Shown: piece by piece, positions 1 to 6,383 of the stretch | How positions within the stretch are numbered: the stretch's first letter is position 1 | How the letters are laid out: each line of letters opens with the position of its first letter | Assembly: GCA_035345895.1 (NCBI GenBank) | Contig: DAORDI010000024.1 | Coordinates: 1-33,600, forward strand | Direction of reading: 5' to 3' | DNA: 33,600 bases | Source: DAORDI01 sp035345895 | Lineage (GTDB): Bacteria > Spirochaetota > Leptospiria > Leptospirales > Leptospiraceae | Notes under the pieces: generated by a model | Seen by the model: only the letters and a program-made list of their open reading frames with translations | What the model was told of the DNA's origin: nothing | Database searches by the model: none | Program-made: the position numbers and the translations under genes

Positions 1-126
1 TGTAAAAGCTGCAAAAAAAGAAAGTAGCAAAGAGGCGAAGTTCTGCAAAGCCTACGGCGGGCAGAACTGAGGCCTGCCGGTTTTGCCCGACGGGCAAAAG
101 GGGGGAAGCAGAAAACCCGTATCTGC

Positions 127-154
127 GATGCGAGCACGTTACCACGCTCGCATC
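127..154. repeat. Hairpin with conserved ACGTNNCCAC loop, copy 1
   Basis: A perfect 9-bp stem (GATGCGAGC / GCTCGCATC) encloses the 10-base loop ACGTTACCAC. The hairpin at 4517-4550 has a different stem but nearly the same loop (ACGTATCCAC), and both begin after CTGCGA or similar and are followed by TTCG. Conserved loop with changed but still paired arms suggests the structure itself is maintained. Confidence 0.6.
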
Positions 155-214
155 TTCGATGACTCCACAGTCCTCTGTCCAAATATTCTTTTTCTGTTAG
201 GGCATTACGCCTTC

Positions 215-246
215 GGAGCCTGCACGTCTTCGCAGGCTCCCTGTGG
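215..246. repeat. Dispersed palindromic repeat, copy A
   Basis: A 9-bp stem (GGAGCCTGC / GCAGGCTCC) with loop ACGTCTTC is followed by CTGTGG. Bases 218-246 are repeated exactly at 4539-4567, and ATGCTTT follows both. At the second site the left half also pairs with an upstream arm to make a longer hairpin. Confidence 0.65.
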
Positions 247-325
247 AAAATGCTTTGCGGTGTTTGTTATGTCTTCATCTGCAAGGCACCTGCTTTCTTT
301 GCAACAGGCATAGTTTTGACTGCTC

Positions 326-811
326 CTATTTCTTATCCGATGGACACCTTTCAAATTTATACTCGATGCTTTCCAGCTCCTTCCCGTCAATAAATCGCTT
401 GTAAAACATTTTCTTGGAATTCCTAAAAAACAACAAATCTTGAATCGTCATCGGCTTTATCGACCGTAAATTTATCCAATAGGCGTCTCTGCCGAAATTA
501 GGTGCAGAACTGTAATTTGTAATTACATCGTAAGTAATGTTAGTTTTTTCTCCTTTTTTTAAAACCATTTTAAATCGATTTTCAATATACCACTCGCCAC
601 AGAAATCAAGAGATTCAATATAAATCCCGTCTGACACGAATTCCGTGTATTCTCCTGTTCCTGTCCAAATTCCACGCAGTTCGGCAGGAATTTTCAGAAT
701 CTTCTTATATACTTTCTTTGCCTCATTTACATCTTCCTGTGTTGGGGGGTTCACATCTTCTGCGTTTAGAACAAATACACTGATTAAGCAAACTACTAAA
801 AAGTATTTCAT
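326..811 (-). CDS. Exported protein of unknown function
   Basis: This 161-residue protein starts with a short basic tip and a hydrophobic stretch (about residues 3-17) ending at NAED, a probable signal peptide. No lipobox cysteine follows it. The mature part is hydrophilic, with two cysteines near the middle and end (DFCGEW, FERCPS), and I recognise no family. I chose the second ATG of ATGAGTATG because AGGAG then lies 6 bases upstream; the first ATG directly abuts AGGAG. It lies on the same strand as another small exported protein at 1078-1515, with an IS3 remnant between them. Small exported orphans beside a toxin remnant can be old immunity genes, but nothing in the sequence shows that here. 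Confidence 0.7.
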   Translation of the reverse strand: MKYFLVVCLISVFVLNAEDVNPPTQEDVNEAKKVYKKILKIPAELRGIWTGTGEYTEFVSDGIYIESLDFCGEWYIENRFKMVLKKGEKTNITYDVITNYSSAPNFGRDAYWINLRSIKPMTIQDLLFFRNSKKMFYKRFIDGKELESIEYKFERCPSDKK

Positions 812-866
812 ACTCATCTCCTATTTTTATTTTCAATAACTACAGAAATCCCCTCTGCATTCCCAT

Positions 867-893
867 TGACCTAGTTCCGGTTTAGTGGACACC
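867..893. repeat. Terminal inverted repeat of an IS3-type element (right end)
   Basis: The block begins TGACCTAGTTCC and includes GTGGACACC, lying just beyond the transposase stop codon, as expected for the right end of an IS3-family element. The first 12 bases, plus the AT before them, recur at 4015-4028 at the end of a second transposase remnant. The matching left end is not in the window. Confidence 0.55.
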
Positions 894-895
894 TT

Positions 896-1072
896 TTATG
901 CCGCACGCTCATACTCATTCGGACTCATATACCCGATGGATGAGTGCATCCTGAATCCATTATAAAATTCGTCAATATGATTTCCAAGTTCCCTTTCCGC
1001 ATCTTCAATATTATAAAATACATTATATTCCAGCTCTCTTCTGAGATCTGGAAAATGATTTTGACACTGCAT
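896..1072 (-). pseudogene. IS3-family transposase (OrfB) 3' remnant
   Basis: Read on the minus strand, this gives about 58 residues ending in FYNGFRMHSSIGYMSPNEYE and then a stop. That is the C-terminal signature of IS3-family OrfB integrases (FYN..R.HSSLGY.SP..yE). The upstream part (LRRELEYNVFYN, IEDAERELGNHIDEF) fits the preceding helices. The catalytic DDE core is absent, so this is only the tail of an element. The remnant ends where the 3' end of the gene at 1078-1515 begins, so that gene's present stop may have been created at the junction. Confidence 0.8.
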
Positions 1073-1077
1073 TGTCT

Positions 1078-1515
1078 TTACTGTTCCGTTTTTCCATCCC
1101 AGTCATCATCTCTAATATTTTCACTTTTTGAGAAAACTTTTCCTGACTGAGGAACATCAACGTACTTTTGGAATTTTCCTTCGGTATTTGCATACTGCAA
1201 CTTTACAAAGTATAGACATTTAAATTTATCTTTACTTATAATCTGAATCTGAATAATCTTGTGCTTTCCTTCATCATAACTTGTACAGATATTTTTTTTG
1301 CAGGAAAGGATATTATAAGTGAATGCCAAAGAATCCAGAGCAGTAATGCTCATAACTGAAACTCTTTTTTGTCCATTTTTATAAACGAACCTGAATCTTA
1401 TTGCACTTTTAGTTTCTGAATTACTCCAATCACCTTCCAATATTGAAGGATCAAATACTTCTTTAGAATAAACTGCCGCTGTCAATAAGAAAAACACCAT
1501 CAGTTTATTAATCAT
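1078..1515 (-). CDS. Exported protein of unknown function, possibly altered at its 3' end
   Basis: This 145-residue protein has an N-terminal hydrophobic segment (about residues 4-16) and a likely signal-peptidase site near VYSKE. The mature part begins FDPSILEGDWSNSE, which suggests a small beta-barrel or lipocalin-like fold, but I cannot assign a family. Two cysteines lie close together (SCKKNIC). GGAG seven bases upstream supports the ATG. It follows the acetyltransferase gene on the same strand after 28 bases, so the two may be co-transcribed. Its last residues (DDDWDGKTEQ) abut an IS3 remnant and resemble, in DNA, a stretch near 1608-1630 in the acetyltransferase gene, so its original C-terminus may be lost. 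Confidence 0.68.
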   Translation of the reverse strand: MINKLMVFFLLTAAVYSKEVFDPSILEGDWSNSETKSAIRFRFVYKNGQKRVSVMSITALDSLAFTYNILSCKKNICTSYDEGKHKIIQIQIISKDKFKCLYFVKLQYANTEGKFQKYVDVPQSGKVFSKSENIRDDDWDGKTEQ

Positions 1516-1543
1516 CTGGAAACTCCATTTATTTTATAAGGCT

Positions 1544-2149
1544 TCACTTCCTCCATTTTATGGAAAGATCGTCCGTCCCTTGCCTGCTGTCTTTTCCGAG
1601 CCACTGTTCATTTCCATCCCAGTCCTCCCTGCGGATTTCATATTCGAAGTAAGGCAGAAATACTTCGCCGGATTCCTTCTGAAATTCGCGGATTCTGCGG
1701 GCTCCCATTTTTTCACATGCTCTGTAAGATCTATGATTATCAGCAGATATATGAAACAGTACACGGCTGATATGCTGAAATGCAAAGTCCAGCATCAGCG
1801 TCTTCATTTCCCTGTTGTAAGATCCTCCCCAGAATTCTCTTGTGAGAAATGTATAACCTATGCAGACAGAATCCGTTTCCGGGCTGTATTCATAGTAGCG
1901 TGTGCTCCCAATCACTTTCCCGGAAATTCTGTCTTCCGCAAGAAAGGAGCTTCCTGTTTCGAGTGCTTCCAAAAAATACTTTTTGAACTTTTCCTCTCTG
2001 TATCTGTCCTTTGCAGGATGCTGTTCCCAGATCAGAGGATCGGATGCGGCTTCAAAAAGTCTGTCAAAGTCCTTCTCTGCAAGAAGGTTCAGGCGTACAA
2101 TACTTCCTTCCAGAACAGCAGGACAGAATATTTCAGGCAGTTTTTCCAT
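1544..2149 (-). CDS. GNAT-family acetyltransferase, RimJ/RimL type
   Basis: This 201-residue protein probably transfers acetyl from acetyl-CoA to an amino group of an unknown acceptor. Family signs run in order: an N-terminal GSIVRLNLLAEKDFDRLFE strand-helix, a central IGSTRYYEY strand, the acetyl-CoA-binding region IGYTFLTREFWGGSYNRE, then FHISADNHRSYRACEKMGA, the usual N.rS..a.EK.GA motif near the C-terminus. The length is normal for the RimJ/RimL branch. GGGAGAAACA precedes the ATG, giving a good start. The protein extends about 25 residues past the core in a polar tail. RimJ/RimL-like enzymes act on ribosomal proteins or on small molecules; which applies here cannot be told. Confidence 0.85.
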   Translation of the reverse strand: MEKLPEIFCPAVLEGSIVRLNLLAEKDFDRLFEAASDPLIWEQHPAKDRYREEKFKKYFLEALETGSSFLAEDRISGKVIGSTRYYEYSPETDSVCIGYTFLTREFWGGSYNREMKTLMLDFAFQHISRVLFHISADNHRSYRACEKMGARRIREFQKESGEVFLPYFEYEIRREDWDGNEQWLGKDSRQGTDDLSIKWRK

Positions 2150-2239
2150 TGTTTCTCCCGTGCGGCACAGGTCATACCGTGCAATTTATAAAATTACTTA
2201 ATTTACATAAAACATACTGTTCTTCCGGCTTCAGAAACT

Positions 2240-2460
2240 CACAGCAGATCCGCAAGAGAAGAGACAGACTGAGCCTTGTGCTGCATCCAGTCTTCTTCAG
2301 CACAGAGACCGGTGATTATTCCGAGAAAATCAATTGCGGCATTCAGATCATGCAGTGAATCACCCATGAATATGCAGTCTTCCTTTTTTCTGTCAACTGT
2401 TTTCAGTTCAGCAGTATATTCCCGGACTCAGAATACAATTCAGGAATATCTGTTTTAAAA
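2240..2460 (-). pseudogene. HAD-like phosphatase C-terminal remnant
   Basis: The minus strand encodes EDCIFMGDSLHDLNAAIDF, the motif IV region of haloacid-dehalogenase-type phosphatases (iFvGDs..Dl.aA), then about 30 more residues to a stop. Upstream, a different frame reads FKTDIPELYSE, which fits the same family, so a frameshift near 2415-2430 separates the two parts. The N-terminal nucleophile region is absent. No start codon or ribosome site is present. This remnant is the only thing I see in the gap between the acetyltransferase and the radical SAM pair. Confidence 0.6.
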
Positions 2461-2546
2461 ATTCTCATATATCACTTGACTTTCCGGTGGATCTGCAGTC
2501 CTGTTTTATTATACCGTTTTCTTTTTCGGAATGCAAAGGAGTTTTT

Positions 2547-2819
2547 ATGAAAACCTGCCTGCAATGCACAGGATTCATTCCTGATGATTTAAAATTCTGC
2601 CCTCACTGCAGTACTGAGGTTCAGACTTCCGCTGTATCAAAACTTGCCGGGATAGGAAAAGGAATTCTTGCAGGTTCCCTTTCTCTGACGCTGATGGCCT
2701 GTTACGGACCGCCGCCCAGAAATATGAAGACGGAACCTGTAAAAGACTCCAAAAACAAAATTTCTGAGGAAGATTCCAATGCCAGAAAGGTGAAGGAAAA
2801 TTCCGAAAATTCCGATTGA
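2547..2819 (+). CDS. Small zinc-ribbon protein with internal lipobox, radical SAM partner
   Basis: This 90-residue protein is built of three parts. Residues 4-21 are a zinc ribbon (C4-x2-C7 and C18-x2-C21). Residues 33-51 are a hydrophobic Gly/Ala/Leu stretch ending LTLMAC, which has the form of a lipobox with C52, followed by YGPPP. Residues 58-90 are a charged Lys/Glu/Asn tail. The start at 2547 has AAAGGAG five bases upstream; the longer open frame from 2487 has no such site. The stop codon overlaps the start of the radical SAM gene by 4 bases (TTGA), so the two are translationally coupled. Overlap with a SPASM-type maturase suggests it is the substrate or a carrier of one. A signal and lipobox behind a zinc ribbon is odd: ordinary lipoproteins begin with the signal. 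Its function is not established. Confidence 0.72.
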   Translation: MKTCLQCTGFIPDDLKFCPHCSTEVQTSAVSKLAGIGKGILAGSLSLTLMACYGPPPRNMKTEPVKDSKNKISEEDSNARKVKENSENSD

Positions 2820-4000
2820 GCACCCGCAGAATTGATGCAGGTTCAAAGAATTATTTTCCTGCATATACTGTATGGGAACTTACATTAAAATGTGATCAGT
2901 CCTGCTCACACTGCGGTTCCCGTGCTGGCAGAGAAAGACAGAATGAACTCAGCAAGGGTGAAGCTCTTTTACTCGCCGATGAGCTCATTCAGATGAATCC
3001 CCGTGAGGTTGCACTGATCGGGGGAGAAGCCTATCTTCACGAAGGTTTTTTCGAAATCATAAAAAAGCTTACAGATGCAGGAATTCCGGTGACAATGACT
3101 ACGGGAGGTCAGGGAGTCACTGAATCCATTTCCAAAGAAGCAGTAAAAAGCGGATTGAAAAATGTATCCGTCAGCATCGACGGAACAGAAGAGCACCATG
3201 ATCTGATCAGACGGAAGAAAGGAAGTTTTGCTGCTGCTTCCAGAGCACTAGAGCATTTGAAGAATGCCGGAATGCTTATTTCCTCAAATATTAACATCAA
3301 CCGTATTAATAAAAATGATCTAGAGTATGTTTTCGGATATTTAAAAAATCTGGGAGTATCGAGCTGGCAGATACAGATTACAGTTCCTCTCGGCAGAGCA
3401 TCCGACCGTCCTGATATGATTCTGCAGCCCTGGGATCTGATCGAACTGATGCCTGAGATATACAGTCTGAAGAAAAAAGCATTTGATGATGAAATTTTAA
3501 TTATGCCTGGAAATAATCTGGGATACTTCGGACCGGAAGAGGCAGTGCTCAGATCACTGAATCTCACAGACAGAGACCATTGGCAGGGATGTCAGGCTGG
3601 AAAATTTGTAATGGGGATTGAATCGGACGGCGGAATCAAAGGGTGCCCTTCTCTGCAGTCCGTTCCTTACATAGGCGGAAACATCAGGGAAAAGACATTG
3701 GACGATATATGGAAGAACTCACCGGAAATTTCTTTTGCAAGAAACAGGACAGTGGAAGATCTCTGGGGATTCTGCAGAACCTGCGTTTTCGCATCACACT
3801 GTCTTGGAGGATGCAGTTTTACTGCTCATTCTCTGTTCGGCAGACTTGGAAATAATCCCTACTGTCATTATCGTGCAAAAACACTTTCGAAAAAAAATAT
3901 CAGAGAAAGACTTGTATTGAAAAAAGCTGCACCCGGTCTGCCGTTCGATCACGGGATATATGAAATACAGGAAGAACCTTTTGATTCAGACAGCCGTTGA
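2816..4000 (+). CDS. Radical SAM/SPASM domain protein, putative peptide maturase
   Basis: This 394-residue enzyme has the radical SAM cluster motif C26-x3-C30-x2-C33, a GGEAYL motif near residue 70, and SVSIDG near 120. The C-terminal SPASM domain shows seven cysteines: C259, C277, C320, C323, C329, C333 and C350, matching C-x9-15-G-x4-C then Cx2Cx5Cx3C-x16-C. These would hold two auxiliary [4Fe-4S] clusters. SPASM enzymes usually modify a ribosomally made peptide or protein, for example by thioether or C-C crosslinks; the partner here is most likely the 90-residue protein encoded just upstream. The start is a TTG overlapping that gene's stop, with no strong ribosome site, so translation is probably coupled. 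All signature cysteines are present, so it looks active despite lying between two IS remnants. Confidence 0.9.
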   Translation: MSTRRIDAGSKNYFPAYTVWELTLKCDQSCSHCGSRAGRERQNELSKGEALLLADELIQMNPREVALIGGEAYLHEGFFEIIKKLTDAGIPVTMTTGGQGVTESISKEAVKSGLKNVSVSIDGTEEHHDLIRRKKGSFAAASRALEHLKNAGMLISSNININRINKNDLEYVFGYLKNLGVSSWQIQITVPLGRASDRPDMILQPWDLIELMPEIYSLKKKAFDDEILIMPGNNLGYFGPEEAVLRSLNLTDRDHWQGCQAGKFVMGIESDGGIKGCPSLQSVPYIGGNIREKTLDDIWKNSPEISFARNRTVEDLWGFCRTCVFASHCLGGCSFTAHSLFGRLGNNPYCHYRAKTLSKKNIRERLVLKKAAPGLPFDHGIYEIQEEPFDSDSR

Positions 4001-4016
4001 CCTTCTAAATTCGGAT

Positions 4017-4129
4017 TGACCTAGTTCCCTTTCAGCACACACAATTTATGCCGATGTTTTCCCGTATTCTTTGGGACTTGCATAACCCAAAGAGGAATGC
4101 ATCCGTCTTCCATTGTAAAACAGATCAAG
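4017..4129 (-). pseudogene. Second, different IS3-family transposase 3' remnant with end repeat
   Basis: On the minus strand, 4129 to 4046 encodes LFYNGRRMHSSLGYASPKEY and a stop, the C-terminal signature of IS3 OrfB. Beyond the stop lies GGAACTAGGTCA (4017-4028 on the plus strand as TGACCTAGTTCC), the probable right end. Residues differ from the remnant at 896-1072, so it comes from a different element of the same family. Upstream coding homology stops at about 4129, where GC-rich unrelated sequence begins. It lies 17 bases after the radical SAM stop codon. Confidence 0.78.
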
Positions 4130-4316
4130 TTGCAGCTCAGGCTTGCCCCATCCCTGGAAAGTTCAGCCTGTGACCACCTAGCGGTGAATCCCCGCACTGC
4201 TGCAGGCCTCCCTTCGATCGCCCCCTTTGGGAGAATGCCACTGAGCCGCTCATTCCTTCGTTTCCGTCCAGCCGTTCTTGGGATCTGCGGTTTTGCAAGG
4301 ACAATTCTGTCATGGT
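4130..4316. other. GC-rich segment with riboswitch-like boxes, no gene
   Basis: This stretch is clearly richer in GC than its neighbours and has no convincing coding frame. It contains GGTGAATCCCCGCACTGC (4183-4200) and, 36 bases later, GCCACTG (4237-4243). These resemble, in the right order, two conserved boxes of cobalamin riboswitches, but the remaining conserved parts are not evident and no plus-strand gene follows. At best it is a degenerate remnant. It could equally be foreign DNA carried in with the adjacent IS3 end. Confidence 0.25.
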
Positions 4317-4321
4317 GAGTG

Positions 4322-4347
4322 AATTTTATTGTGTATGCAATAAAATT
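4322..4347. repeat. AT-rich perfect hairpin
   Basis: AATTTTATTG (4322-4331) and CAATAAAATT (4338-4347) form a perfect 10-bp stem with a 6-base loop. It could be a bidirectional terminator for the lipoprotein/toxin operon, although it lies about 290 bases past the lipoprotein stop, or an end of a mobile segment. No gene is adjacent. Confidence 0.5.
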
Positions 4348-4510
4348 AGTATCGAACCATGGCTATAGAGAAATTTACAAAGACTAACGTTTTTAGATCT
4401 TCTCTTTTTATAAAATGTTTTACTTTATCAATATATCTCTTTTCCAGTTTCTTTCTTTTTTTCTTATGGAAGAAAAAAGAAAGTTGAGCAAAGAAAGAAA
4501 AAAAGAACCC

Positions 4511-4575
4511 GCTGCGAGACGTGCAGGCACGTATCCACGCCTGCACGTCTTCGCAGGCTCCCTGTGGGAGATGCT
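4511..4575. repeat. Long hairpin and dispersed repeat, copy B
   Basis: AGACGTGCAGGC (4517-4528) and GCCTGCACGTCT (4539-4550) form a perfect 12-bp stem around the loop ACGTATCCAC. CTGCG/CGCAG extends it by five more pairs across one bulged base. Bases 4539-4567 repeat 218-246 exactly. An A/G-rich run (about 4460-4505) precedes it, as at the start of the window. I see no gene between 4130 and 4634, only these elements. Confidence 0.65.
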
Positions 4576-4634
4576 TTATTGTACCAAACAGTGCCATCAA
4601 ACGTAAAATCCTTGCCGCTGTATGCCGTTTACAT

Positions 4635-5159
4635 TCAGTATCTGCCTAAGTAGCTAATGTAGCATTTCTTTTTTTCACAGTTTGAATCAATGACAAAGAT
4701 TGTTCCACGAGTCGGTGTTTCAACGTACAGCATCAGTCTCCTTCTTATTGTTTCTCCATTTACCGTATCATTTCTGGCTGTAATCCTAGGTTTTTTTTTC
4801 AGCATCTCCGGTAAAGAATATTGAACCTTGCTTGGTTCTGCATCATTATAAATCTTTTTAACAAGTTCATATCTGAATATATAATTATAAAAAATAGATT
4901 TTTTCTGAATAAATTCCTCCTTCTCAAACTTGTATTTTTTTTCAAGATTAAAATTACAGGTTGGACTTGAAAAAGGAACAACTTCTCCCAGGTAATCATA
5001 CACTTTCTCAGGATTGTCCGATTCAACGGCCTGAATAAAACCTTTTTCAAAATCCGCTAAATCGTTCAGCGTCACTTCGTCCTGCCATTTATCATTGCAG
5101 CCATACAGTCCTGATACAGCCATACTCAGTAAAAATACTGTTGATATTCTCAAAGTCAT
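4635..5159 (-). CDS. Lipoprotein, candidate immunity protein for the adjacent toxin module
   Basis: This 174-residue protein has a signal peptide ending in SGLYGC, a good lipobox with C21, so it should be anchored in a membrane facing the periplasm or surface. The mature part begins NDKWQDEVTLNDLADFEKGFIQAVES and is mostly charged, with further cysteines at PTCNF and near the end (SNCEKKKC). I recognise no family. Its ATG overlaps the TGA of the upstream M23-like open frame (5156-5953) by 4 bases, so the two are made from one transcript in tight coupling. A periplasmic lipoprotein following a peptidoglycan-hydrolase-like toxin tail is the usual arrangement for an immunity protein; that is inference from context only. 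Confidence 0.75.
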   Translation of the reverse strand: MTLRISTVFLLSMAVSGLYGCNDKWQDEVTLNDLADFEKGFIQAVESDNPEKVYDYLGEVVPFSSPTCNFNLEKKYKFEKEEFIQKKSIFYNYIFRYELVKKIYNDAEPSKVQYSLPEMLKKKPRITARNDTVNGETIRRRLMLYVETPTRGTIFVIDSNCEKKKCYISYLGRY

Positions 5160-5953
5160 TTGCCTCCCTTTTTCTTCGTCTCATTATAAATCTTTAGAGC
5201 CTTTTCTCTGGGTTCACTGAAAGTATAGTGTGCATGCAGTCCTCCTGCACCAGAGCCCTTGTATCCTCCGGCCTGCAGATACCCAATCTCGCCCGATGCA
5301 CCGATGAAAGTATGGGCAGGCAATTCTCTGCCGCTGCGGGCTGCATCCACAATCATCTTGTTGACAACAGTAGTGTGACCTATGGAAGCAATTAATGGCT
5401 CGCCGCCTTCATTCCGCTGAATGCTGATTAAGACTGAATACCCCTGATGTTTGGTTGAGTAGTAACCATATTTTTTTGGCGGAGGGGTATTTCCATCACC
5501 GACGTGCAAAACTTTAAATGGTTTATTCGGGCCGAAAACCATACGGTTCGGGTTGACTAAATCAACCTTTTTGATGTCTTCATCAGAGCCCCCATAATGT
5601 AATCCGAGATTTGCAGTAGGCATTTCATTGTATCTGTGCAGCGGAGAATTCTGCGGAACATCTATCACTTTAGTTTCCCCGGAATACCATTTGACATACC
5701 ATTGGTTTTTGGTCATATAGTCATCCTTTGACAGAGGATCTCCCTTGCTGTAGTCAAATTTTTTTAGATATGCATCATAATGAGCGTCCGTGACTTTGGG
5801 AACTGCTTCTTTAGATTCCCCGATCGGCTCAAAGGAAATGGTATCTGTGACAGGATAACTTTCCATCAACTCTCTTTCTATTTTGGAAATCCGGTTCTCT
5901 ATGTCCCTGCCATTAATTTTTTCACCTTTCATTGATGCGGCCGTCACTTCCAA
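5156..5953 (-). CDS. C-terminal module of a polymorphic toxin, M23-peptidase-like
   Basis: The open frame encodes 265 residues. Its last third resembles a LytM/M23 peptidase: LHVGDG early, then IASIGHTTVV, then AHTFIGASGEIGYLQ and GGLHAHYTF. The HxH of LHAHY would be zinc ligands; the usual upstream HxxxD appears as HVGD, so the metal site may be degenerate. M23 enzymes cut peptide crosslinks in peptidoglycan. The frame's first ATG is not convincing as a true start: coding continues upstream through SLLYLEVTAAS into two shifted frames and a HINT domain, so this is probably the tail of a larger broken gene. The lipoprotein gene overlaps its stop by 4 bases. The match to M23 is by motif only. 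Confidence 0.6.
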   Translation of the reverse strand: MEVTAASMKGEKINGRDIENRISKIERELMESYPVTDTISFEPIGESKEAVPKVTDAHYDAYLKKFDYSKGDPLSKDDYMTKNQWYVKWYSGETKVIDVPQNSPLHRYNEMPTANLGLHYGGSDEDIKKVDLVNPNRMVFGPNKPFKVLHVGDGNTPPPKKYGYYSTKHQGYSVLISIQRNEGGEPLIASIGHTTVVNKMIVDAARSGRELPAHTFIGASGEIGYLQAGGYKGSGAGGLHAHYTFSEPREKALKIYNETKKKGGK

Positions 5954-6383
5954 ATACAGAAGACTGATATCTTTTTGGTACTTGCTGATTTTCCGGAACT
6001 AAATTCTTTTTCAATGTCAGCCTTGGCATATTCCAACTGCTCTTTAGGTTTGGCCTGCTGCCTCTTTAGCTTCTCAATTTTATCCTTCACTTCAGAATCA
6101 GTCAAATACCCCAACCCTTTTTCATATTGTCTTCTGCTTCTTTTTTTAGTTTCTCGTATTCAGCTTTCTCTTCCCCTGTCATTAATACTTCTTGAAAAAT
6201 ATTTTTCTTTTCATAATTATGCACCCAGACACCACCTGCGAAGTAGCTGTGGGTTACCTCGACTTCGAAATTGAACACCTTCGTTTCAGGAACATGAAGA
6301 ACCTCGACAGATGCGACAGTGACATTTTTTCCATGAGAATTCATCAGACTGTATCCTTTCCTGATGTCCTTTGCCTCAGTCCA
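5954..6383 (-). pseudogene. HINT-domain polymorphic toxin remnant, frameshifted
   Basis: Minus-strand frames give WTEAKDIRKGYSL, ASVEVLHV and FNFEVEVTHSYFAGGVWVHN, the C-terminal half of an intein-like pretoxin HINT domain, with the characteristic VTHSYFaGG..VHN end. Reading continues to NMKKG (about 6110), shifts frame in a run AAAAAGGGTTGGGG, continues through YLTDSEVKDKIEKLKRQQ, and shifts again at CAAAAAG (about 5970) into the M23-like frame. Two shifts within 150 bases indicate a decayed gene. In spirochaetes such HINT modules sit near the C-terminus of very long secreted proteins and release the final toxin part; the long N-terminal part is missing here. Confidence 0.75.

Larger units (their letters stand above)
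1..325. other. Hairpin-rich non-coding stretch
   Basis: I see no credible gene here. The stretch holds four successive perfect hairpins: 39-68 (AGTTCTGC / GCAGAACT), 81-99 (TTTTGCCC / GGGCAAAA), 127-154 and 215-240. It opens with an A/G-rich run resembling the one near 4480-4505, and it shares a near-identical 29-base block with 4539-4567. The short open frames have no coding character. It looks like a mosaic intergenic repeat or an unrecognised structured RNA; the sequence does not say which. Confidence 0.55.

Noticed and set aside
83..313. 76-residue frame at the start of the window
   Set aside because: It runs through hairpins and a dispersed repeat, with no ribosome site and no coding character.
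1078..1630. Shared ACTGGGATGGAAA in the acetyltransferase and the 145-residue gene
   Set aside because: Only 13 bases of exact identity; possibly a trace of recombination, but too short to claim.
1580..2191. 203-residue plus-strand open frame
   Set aside because: It lies antisense to the acetyltransferase, which has clear motifs and a ribosome site; the plus-strand protein has no recognisable composition.
3109..3567. 152-residue minus-strand frame
   Set aside because: Shadow of the radical SAM gene, whose cysteine motifs decide the coding strand.
4097..4318. 73-residue plus-strand frame in the GC-rich patch
   Set aside because: It starts inside the IS3 remnant on the opposite strand and shows no protein pattern.
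4346..4600. 84-residue minus-strand frame
   Set aside because: It is made of the A/G-rich run and the repeat also found at 218-246; the shared PQGACEDVQA peptide comes from the repeat, not from protein homology.
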